In this document: in pieces, positions 5,842 through 10,477 of the stretch
Layout: every line of letters starts with the position of its first letter
Position numbering within the stretch: position 1 is the stretch's first letter
NCBI RefSeq assembly: GCF_019420015.1
Contig: NZ_JAHZIA010000060.1
Coordinates: 1-10,477 of the forward strand
DNA length: 10,477 bases
Direction of reading: 5' to 3'
Source of the DNA: Anaerofustis sp.
Lineage (GTDB): Bacteria; Bacillota; Clostridia; Eubacteriales; Anaerofustaceae
Notes under the pieces: model-generated
Database searches by the model: none
Told to the model about the DNA's origin: nothing
Seen by the model: only the letters and a program-made list of their open reading frames with translations
Translations under genes and position numbers: made by a program

Positions 5842-7934
5842 TGGCTCAGGGAGGAATGATAACGAGAACCTATGAAAGCATAAACGGTGTGGATTTTTCA
5901 AATGAAGGAAGAAATGTAAGTCATAACCGTGGGGTGATGATAGTCAATATGTATAAAAATTATGAAGATGACAGCAAGTGTGTGGTAACCAGAGAGGGGT
6001 ACAAGCTCATAGCGGATTTATCATCCCTTGCTGAGGATGAAAATGAGGATAAAACCATATACGGGATACACATATATACTTCGATGGGTACAAGTATTGC
6101 TTTGGTGCATATGGGAAGATATTTGTATTTGTATGAAGATTTTCCTTCTTTTGAGAATGAGGGTGGTTTTGAGCTTTTATGTAAGAACATGAATTGTTCA
6201 AAATCTTCATCCTTTATGTACAACGACAATTTATATATAAACGACGGTATTGGGTATTACAAATATGACGGAGAAAAGCTTGTCGATATAGGGGATTTGA
6301 ATAGGATAAATGAACAAATGCTTACAATAAGCGGGGATATAAAGGAGGCTTCTTTGGATGTTCCTTTTGTTCCGACAACCTCGGTATCCCGTCTGCCTGA
6401 AGGCGGAGGCGAGAGTTATCAGGGGGTAAATGTTCTTACTCCTTGGAGAAAAAATTCCTTTTCGGCAAACGGAAAAGACAAAACTTTTTATTTGGATACT
6501 TCGGATTTGACGAGGGAAGATATTGATTATATAAAGGTATGGATAAACGATACTTATATAGATTTGGTGAACGGAACTGAGCTTACTTATGAGGTTAGAG
6601 ATGAGGAAAGTGGAACCTCTCAGACTAAGACGACATCCTTTAAACTTGCGGATAACGGGATAAACAAAGAAAAGGGTCGTATATCCTTTAATGAACCGCC
6701 GCCTTCTCCTCTTACGCTTGGAGGAGACAATGTCGTTATTTTGTTTTACAAGGAATCGGATGAACATAAAAAAAGAATAAGTAGCTGCAAAATAAACACT
6801 GTTTTTGATAACAGGGTGTTTTTTTCTAAAAGCAGTATTTATAAAAATGCATTGTTTCACAGTGAGCTGAACAATCCCGAGTACGTGTCGGATTTAAATT
6901 ATTATCAGGACGGAAGTGACAATGAGGAAATAACCTCTATGGTTGTTGCGGGAAGTGTACTTTGGGTGTTCAAAGACGGAAAAGAAGGCGGAAACAATCT
7001 TTTTTATCACAAAGCATCCACCGAAGAGATAAGCACGGTGAATTTTGCGGGAAAAACGGAAGTGAAGAAAGTAACGGTTTATCCGTCCAAGCAGGGAAAG
7101 AGCAGTTTCGGGAGTCTCGGTTGTTCCGTCAACTTCTTAGACGACGTATGCTTCCTTTCCAAGGAAGGAATGTACGGACTTAAGTATTCGGATTTGAACA
7201 GTGACATATACTCTTTGGACTTTGTATGCCCAAGATCTACCCTTATAAATCCCAAACTTATAAAAGATGATGGATACAAAGATGCCTGTATGGATGTATA
7301 TAAGGGGTATTTATGTATACTCATTAATTCCAAGATGTATTTGGCAGACAGCAGGAGTACTTACAAAGTCGGCAAAGGGTACGAGTACGAGTGGTTTTAT
7401 TTTAAGGATATAAGAGTAAAAAACGAAGATGAAAGTTTCAGTCCGGGAGTTTACTTAAAAGTATTTGACAACAATATGTTCTTTGGGACGACAAATGGGC
7501 AGATATGCGTATTTGAAAGTGATTCTTATGAAGATAACGGAGAAGAAATAGAAAATTACATAATTTTAAGGTCCGACAATTTCGACAGCATAAATCATTT
7601 AAAGACCACATCCAAAAGAGGAGGAATAGCGAAGTTTAAGGTTATGGGCAATTCCGGAGTAAATGTATATGTAAGGACGGATAAAAGCAAAGATTTCAGA
7701 TTTGTTGCTTCCCATAAAAATTCCGGGTTTTCCTTTTTGAATTTTGATTTTGGGGCGGTAAGTTTCTTTTTTGATAAGGACAACAATTACAAAGTATTGA
7801 GAACGAAGCAGAAGAAATTTAACGAACTGCAGATAAAACTCGTCGGAGAAAGCAGCGATAAGAAAAGGAAAATGCCTTTCGGATTCTTTTCTCTTACGTT
7901 GGAAGCATTTAAAGGAAGTTATATAAAGAGGTAG
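5841..7934 (+). CDS. Tail hub / packaged-DNA stabilisation protein (P22 gp10-like)
   Basis: The frame begins at ATG 5838, which overlaps the connector stop, but GGAGG at 5830-5834 is only three bases from it. The second ATG at 5841 (MAQGG) has better spacing and is preferred, giving 697 residues. The N-terminus YESINGVDFSNEGRNVSHNR then MIVNMYKNYEDD ... CVVTREGYKLI follows the opening of gp10-type proteins (F-x-G-V-D-x-S ... R-x-x-x-x-x-N-M ... R-x-G-Y). The remainder is a long run of short beta segments with aromatic, Gly and Asp turns (for example TSIALVHMGRYLYLYEDF, SSFMYNDNLYINDGIGYYKY, VFFSKSSIYKNALFHS, GSVLWVFKDG, DNNMFFGTTNGQICVFESD), suggesting a beta-propeller-like hub. There is no transmembrane segment. 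In P22 the protein closes the portal channel beneath gp4 and carries further tail parts, which matches the gene order here. Confidence 0.65.
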   Translation: MAQGGMITRTYESINGVDFSNEGRNVSHNRGVMIVNMYKNYEDDSKCVVTREGYKLIADLSSLAEDENEDKTIYGIHIYTSMGTSIALVHMGRYLYLYEDFPSFENEGGFELLCKNMNCSKSSSFMYNDNLYINDGIGYYKYDGEKLVDIGDLNRINEQMLTISGDIKEASLDVPFVPTTSVSRLPEGGGESYQGVNVLTPWRKNSFSANGKDKTFYLDTSDLTREDIDYIKVWINDTYIDLVNGTELTYEVRDEESGTSQTKTTSFKLADNGINKEKGRISFNEPPPSPLTLGGDNVVILFYKESDEHKKRISSCKINTVFDNRVFFSKSSIYKNALFHSELNNPEYVSDLNYYQDGSDNEEITSMVVAGSVLWVFKDGKEGGNNLFYHKASTEEISTVNFAGKTEVKKVTVYPSKQGKSSFGSLGCSVNFLDDVCFLSKEGMYGLKYSDLNSDIYSLDFVCPRSTLINPKLIKDDGYKDACMDVYKGYLCILINSKMYLADSRSTYKVGKGYEYEWFYFKDIRVKNEDESFSPGVYLKVFDNNMFFGTTNGQICVFESDSYEDNGEEIENYIILRSDNFDSINHLKTTSKRGGIAKFKVMGNSGVNVYVRTDKSKDFRFVASHKNSGFSFLNFDFGAVSFFFDKDNNYKVLRTKQKKFNELQIKLVGESSDKKRKMPFGFFSLTLEAFKGSYIKR

Positions 7935-7944
7935 GTGAAGATAA

Positions 7945-8346
7945 ATGTCAATGGAAAAAATAGTTGAATTCAATAAAGACGTCAGAAATATACAGCCTTT
8001 AGGGGACACACCGATTATATCGGGGGAAGAACTCAGAATGGCTTTTGACAAAGCGGGTGTGGATATAAAGGAGTATTTAAACGATACTTTGGTTTGTTAT
8101 ATTAACGATGAGCTCACTGTTGGGGTTGATAAAAACGGAGAGGATATTGCAAATCTGGATAAAAAAATAGAAGAAAATAAAAATGATGTAAACAAAGAAG
8201 TAGTGAAAATATATGTAAATTCCACAAATACCGAGCCTGTAAATACCTCACCCGAAATAAGGTTTGTAAAGAATACGGCGCCGAGTATGAACAATTACGG
8301 TGCAAAGTTGCCTGTCGGCTCTGTTGTGTTTGTGTATGAGGGATAG
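7945..8346 (+). CDS. Tail or head fibre-like virion protein (N-terminal attachment type)
   Basis: The start is ATG 7945 (AGGTGA at 7932-7937), with a second ATG at 7951 possible. The product has 133 residues. Residues about 10-45, VRNIQPLGDTPIISGEELRMAFDKAGVDIKEYLND, fit a segment I know from Firmicutes phage fibre and baseplate proteins (I-x-x-L-x-D-x-P ... A/G-x-E-L-x-x-x-F-D-K-A-G-x-x-I-K-x-Y-L-N), which appears to attach fibres to the particle. A helical middle (GEDIANLDKKIEENKNDVNK) may form a coiled coil. The end LPVGSVVFVYEG is a compact strand like the ends of short fibre tips. The gene lies ten bases after the gp10-like gene, and its stop is two bases before the next start. The receptor-binding domain expected of a long fibre is missing, so it may be a short head fibre or an adaptor. 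Confidence 0.5.
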   Translation: MSMEKIVEFNKDVRNIQPLGDTPIISGEELRMAFDKAGVDIKEYLNDTLVCYINDELTVGVDKNGEDIANLDKKIEENKNDVNKEVVKIYVNSTNTEPVNTSPEIRFVKNTAPSMNNYGAKLPVGSVVFVYEG

Positions 8347-8348
8347 TT

Positions 8349-8696
8349 ATGGCTGAGAGCGGAAAAGTAACTGGAAAATATTCAAATAATGACGATGTGT
8401 ATATTTCTCTGGAATGGAAACTTAAAAGTCAGGATAAGGACTCAAATACGAGTATTATTCACTGTGAGCTGTGGCTTAGAGGCAAAGACAGTTACAGACA
8501 CTGGAATTTTTACGACCACACTAAATACATAATGGTGGACGGCGCAAAGAAAACGGATACCAAAACTCATTTTGATACTTTTAAAAATCCGTGTAAATTG
8601 ATGAGCGGTGATTTTAAAGTAAAGCATTCTGCAAACGGAACTTCGGATTTTAATGTTTCGGCGTGGTGTAAAGCTCGGAACGGCGACGATTTCTAA
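8349..8696 (+). CDS. DUF859-like fibre/structural protein, N-terminal part (frameshifted from next frame)
   Basis: The start is ATG 8349, with GAGGGA at 8338-8343. The 115 residues are beta-rich. LEWKLKSQDKDSNTSIIHCE followed by LWLRG, then DFKVKHSANGTSDFNVSAWC, matches the N-terminal half of DUF859-type phage structural proteins (L-x-W-x-x-x-S-Q-x-x-x-x-N-x-S ... H-x-x-D-G-x-x-x-F-x-x-S). In that family the chain continues with G-T-x-x-I-S-x-x-x-F-x-L-x-x-I. Here that continuation is present but in the +1 frame (8674 onward), while this frame stops at 8694-8696. Skipping one base at about 8673 gives ...SAWCK-LGTATISKK... and a 273-residue protein. So this is probably one gene broken by a one-base insertion or sequencing error, or joined by +1 frameshifting. 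In the virion it is likely an adhesin or fibre. Confidence 0.6.
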   Translation: MAESGKVTGKYSNNDDVYISLEWKLKSQDKDSNTSIIHCELWLRGKDSYRHWNFYDHTKYIMVDGAKKTDTKTHFDTFKNPCKLMSGDFKVKHSANGTSDFNVSAWCKARNGDDF

Positions 8697-9171
8697 AAAG
8701 AACTTTACGCTTCCTGTGATAAAGAGGGTTTCCAAGATAAACAGCGTAAGCATAATAAATGAATATAAAGGGGTAAAGGTCGGTTATACGAAGTACAATC
8801 CGAAATTCAGCGATACCCTTGTTATAACCTGCGGAAGTTTTACAAAGACGGTTAAAAATTATAAAAGCTCAAATACCGTGGCTTTTTCCGGCAGTGAAGT
8901 TGAACAGATAAAAAAGGTGATAGGCGAATCGACAAGTGTAACTTTTAAATGTTATTTAAAAACTTACGACGGTTCTCTTTTCCTTGGGAACAGTTCTGTT
9001 CTTTCCAAAAGCGGAAAGGTTACGAAAGAAGATGTCGATATATATATAAAACTTTCTTCTGCGTCGATTAAAAAGGTAAAAGGTGTATATATAAAATTGA
9101 CGGACAGCAGTATAAAAAAAGTAAAGAACTCTTATATGAAATTAAAAGAAAACAGTATAGTAAAAAACTAA
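8653..9171 (+). CDS. DUF859-like fibre/structural protein, C-terminal part with 15-residue repeats
   Basis: The frame opens formally at ATG 8653, inside the preceding gene and without a ribosome site. The first residues (MFRRGV) are probably not real; meaningful homology starts at KLGTATISKKNFTLPVIKRV (from about 8671). That is the natural continuation of the upstream reading frame, so both parts should be read as one protein. The middle is beta-rich (GVKVGYTKYNPKFSDTLVIT, then NTVAFSGSEVEQIKKVIGES and STSVTFKCYLKTYDG), like a DUF859 strand domain. The C-terminus carries three tandem copies of about 15 residues with the theme x-Y-I-K-L-x-x-x-S-I-K-K-V-K-x. If only the short upstream frame is made, this region would be untranslated. 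The next gene follows with a perfect AAGGAGG site 13 bases on. Confidence 0.5.
   Translation: MFRRGVKLGTATISKKNFTLPVIKRVSKINSVSIINEYKGVKVGYTKYNPKFSDTLVITCGSFTKTVKNYKSSNTVAFSGSEVEQIKKVIGESTSVTFKCYLKTYDGSLFLGNSSVLSKSGKVTKEDVDIYIKLSSASIKKVKGVYIKLTDSSIKKVKNSYMKLKENSIVKN
9043..9168 (+). repeat. Three tandem 45-base units encoding a 15-residue repeat
   Basis: The peptide units are IYIKLSSASIKKVKG, VYIKLTDSSIKKVKN and a shortened SYMKLKENSIVKN. The DNA copies have diverged more than the peptides, so the repeat is old and kept at protein level. Strongly basic short repeats of this kind at the ends of phage fibre or structural proteins may form a beta-solenoid-like tail or a binding patch. Confidence 0.7.
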
Positions 9172-9184
9172 AGGAGGTAAGGAA

Positions 9185-9757
9185 ATGGCAACCAATCCAT
9201 ATAGCGGACTTGGCGGTTACGCAAGTAAAAATTATAACAATACAATAAAAGGTTTGGATCGTTATTATGGGCAGACTAAAAAAAATATAGAAAGCACGAC
9301 GGATCAAAGAGTAAAGGAGTTAAATCAAAAAAAGGCGCAGGCATCCCGTGATGCAATAACGGAAGGGAGAGCGGCAAATGCCGAATATTTAAAGAGTATA
9401 AACCCTTACGGATACAATGCACAAAAACATGCGGGAATGGGACTTGGAAGAAGCGGGTTTGCAGAAAGCGGCAAAAGTGCAAATTTCAATTCCATGCAAA
9501 ACAGGGTTGCGAACGTCAGAAACACTTATGAACAGGCAAAGATGAATTATGACAATCAGATAAATGAGGCTTATAATTCCAAAAATGCAAAAATGGCGGA
9601 GCTTGCCTACAATACGATGAATAACAGAAGCAAAGCTTTGGACAGTTTATTAAGCAGGAAGATAGGGATAGCTTCCGGGATAAGCAGTTGGAAACTCGGA
9701 AAAGGAAAATTGGATTTATCTAGAGATGAATTCAAATTCAGAAAGTCTCAGGCGTAG
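9185..9757 (+). CDS. Helical phage virion protein of a clostridial phage family
   Basis: The start is ATG 9185, with a near-perfect AAGGAGGT (9171-9178). The product has 190 residues, is basic and mainly helical, and has no signal or transmembrane segment. After an N-terminal G/Y/N-rich part (NPYSGLGGYASKNYNN), residues about 28-70 are a probable coiled coil. Then comes GLGRSGFAESGKSANFNSMQ followed by NRVANVRNTYEQAKMNYDNQINEA and AKMAELAYNTM. This order (G-L-x-x-S-G-x-x-E-S-x-K ... N-R-V ... A-x-x-x-Y-D-x-x-I-x-x-A ... A-x-x-A-E-I/L-A-Y) is one I recognise from uncharacterised virion-region proteins of Firmicutes phages. It may be an ejected or internal protein, or a helical tail component. 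Its exact role is unknown. Confidence 0.55.
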   Translation: MATNPYSGLGGYASKNYNNTIKGLDRYYGQTKKNIESTTDQRVKELNQKKAQASRDAITEGRAANAEYLKSINPYGYNAQKHAGMGLGRSGFAESGKSANFNSMQNRVANVRNTYEQAKMNYDNQINEAYNSKNAKMAELAYNTMNNRSKALDSLLSRKIGIASGISSWKLGKGKLDLSRDEFKFRKSQA

Positions 9758-9765
9758 GTGAAAAA

Positions 9766-10095
9766 ATGGAAATAAAGTTCAGCAACAGCGGGTATATGTT
9801 TTTTAAAGTAAGTGATGAGAGCATTTTGGATATGAGTATTATATCTAAAGTGCTTTTTACTTTTGGAAAAGGAGCAAAGCAGCTTATAAAAGAATACCCG
9901 GGAGAAGTGAGTTATTTTGAAAGGGAGCGGGGTTTTCTCGTTCCTTTTACGCAAGAAGACATGACGGGATTCAGACAGGGGGAAGATGTGGAATATGACG
10001 TTAAATTTTTATATAAAACAGGAGACAGCTATTCGACCGATATAGGAAACTTTGAAGTCGGGGAAGTGGTGAATAAAAACGTTTATTCCATATAA
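9766..10095 (+). CDS. Small beta-rich phage structural protein, last gene of the module
   Basis: The start is ATG 9766, with AGGTGA (9756-9761) overlapping the stop of the previous gene. The product has 109 residues, mostly strands, with no signal or membrane segment. The pattern (hydrophobic) S-K-V-x-F-x-F-x-x-G ... Y-P-G-E-V-S-Y ... F-L-V-P-F-T-Q-E-D-M-T-G-F-x-x-G-x-D-V-E-Y-D-V-K-F-L-Y-K-x-G-D-x-x-x-T-D-I-G-x-F-x-V resembles small proteins in the virion region of clostridial phages. In those, an Ig-like or fibre-accessory fold is expected and the ending reads x-x-V-Q-V-R-x-L-x-x-D-G-x-x-x-x-S-D-I. It is the last gene before the right structured element, whose first hairpin begins ten bases after the stop, so transcription probably ends there. 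Function not known. Confidence 0.55.
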   Translation: MEIKFSNSGYMFFKVSDESILDMSIISKVLFTFGKGAKQLIKEYPGEVSYFERERGFLVPFTQEDMTGFRQGEDVEYDVKFLYKTGDSYSTDIGNFEVGEVVNKNVYSI

Positions 10096-10104
10096 AACAC
10101 TATC

Positions 10105-10202
10105 AAGGGGCGTTGCCCCTTACCCCCTTTCAAGGGATTTCATCCCTTGTACCCTATTAAGGGGTTTCACCCCTTACACCCTATCCAGGGGCGCTGCCCC
10201 TG
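10105..10202. terminator. Array of four short GC hairpins after the last capsid gene
   Basis: Four perfect stem-loops repeat every 26-28 bases: 10105-10121 (AAGGGGC/GCCCCTT), 10131-10149 (CAAGGGAT/ATCCCTTG), 10158-10176 (TAAGGGGT/ACCCCTTA), 10186-10202 (CAGGGGC/GCCCCTG), each with a 3-base loop and linked by similar spacers (ACCC with C/T-rich flanks). They share a theme but differ by paired changes in the stems. None has a long T tract, so they may act as 3' RNA-stability structures or a collective transcription/replication barrier rather than classic terminators. They form the inner end of the right structured element. Confidence 0.7.
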
Positions 10203-10477
10203 AAACCCCGCTCTTTTTTTGCTTATCCAAAAAAAGAGGTAAAAAGGATACAACTGCGTTGAGCTTGTAACGCAACAAGATTTCCTCGAAAAAACTACCC
10301 GTTTTTTCGGGAATTGTTGCTACCGCCACCCCCTTTTTCAATGAAAGGGATGGGGATAGATTTTCCGCCAGTAAAACTCGGGTAGAGTTTTACACAGGCG
10401 TCAAAATCGTTATAGCACCACGCAGTGGCGCCGTTTTTATCGACTTTTTTAGGCGAGTAAAAAAGTCGTGGGGTTTA
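10105..10477 (-). repeat. Right structured element: inverted counterpart of 2560-2922, continues past the window
   Basis: Read on the minus strand, this repeats the left element's order of hairpins: 10441-10468 (CGACTTTTTTA stem), 10415-10431 (GCGCCAC/GTGGTGC), 10359-10408 (compound stem with GTAAAACTC/GAGTTTTAC), 10272-10320 (GCAACAA/TTGTTGC enclosing CGAAAAAAC-GGGTA-GTTTTTTCG), 10251-10261 (CAAC/GTTG), 10211-10238 (CTCTTTTTTTG/CAAAAAAAGAG), then the four-hairpin array. Identity to the left copy is about 95% over 10344-10472. Inward of that, only structure and short words (GGCGGTAGCA, GCGTTAxAAGC, loop GGGTA) remain. There is no ORF. The outer end is not seen. Confidence 0.85.

Noticed and set aside
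6231..6860. Minus-strand open frame of 209 residues
   Set aside because: It lies antisense to the gp10-like gene, has no ribosome site, and its composition is that of a reverse-complement shadow.
6962..7183. Plus-strand frame of 73 residues inside the gp10-like gene
   Set aside because: Arginine-rich shadow frame with no ribosome site, inside a long well-supported gene.
7599..8051. Minus-strand open frame of 150 residues
   Set aside because: It spans the end of one supported gene and the start of the next on the other strand; no family features or ribosome site.
10105..10202. CRISPR array
   Set aside because: The units are self-complementary hairpins at 26-28 base pitch with similar linkers. 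There are no unique 30-base spacers, identical repeats or cas genes.
2583..10472. Inverted repeats as terminal repeats of an insertion sequence or transposon
   Set aside because: No transposase or recombinase lies between them, there is no sign of short target duplications, and the copies differ by structured, compensated changes rather than being identical ends.
2583..10472. attL/attR of an integrated prophage
   Set aside because: Attachment sites would be direct repeats with a near-identical core, beside an integrase gene. These are inverted, long and hairpin-rich.

Overview
The window reads as AT-rich DNA of a low-GC Gram-positive bacterium (Bacillota, probably clostridial or Tissierellia-like). 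This rests on strong purine-rich Shine-Dalgarno sites ahead of nearly every gene, A/T-ending codons, and phage proteins whose signatures I know from Firmicutes phages. No rRNA, tRNA, CRISPR array, transposase, integrase, portal, terminase or lysis gene is visible.

Region 1 (about 1-2540) holds two plus-strand genes, more AT-rich than the rest. The first is the 3' end of a larger gene that begins before the window; its C-terminus resembles the ends of large phage virion proteins. The second encodes a membrane-anchored protein of 562 residues, built from about three repeats of a unit of roughly 180 residues and starting with a pilin-like N-terminus.

Region 2 (2541-3124) has no large gene. It carries a chain of stem-loops (left structured element), a terminator-like hairpin, and a very strong Shine-Dalgarno sequence that serves only a four-codon ORF.

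Region 3 (3125-10095) is a compact one-strand virion module in podovirus-like order: scaffold, P22/N4-gp56-like major capsid protein, small head decoration protein, gp4-like connector, gp10-like hub/stabilisation protein, a tail-fibre-like protein, a DUF859-like fibre protein split by a frameshift, a helical virion protein and a small beta-rich protein. Genes are tightly packed, with one ATGA overlap. A terminator-like hairpin lies between scaffold and coat, and another strong hairpin lies before the connector.

Region 4 (10105-10477, running off the edge) is a second copy of the structured element, inverted relative to the first. A 129-bp core is about 95% identical between the copies. Beyond the core the primary sequences diverge, but the hairpins persist with compensatory base-pair changes. 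So the 7-kb capsid module sits between two inverted, structurally conserved elements. This is the most unusual thing here, and it suggests either a structured RNA/DNA element family or a hairpin-bounded cassette.
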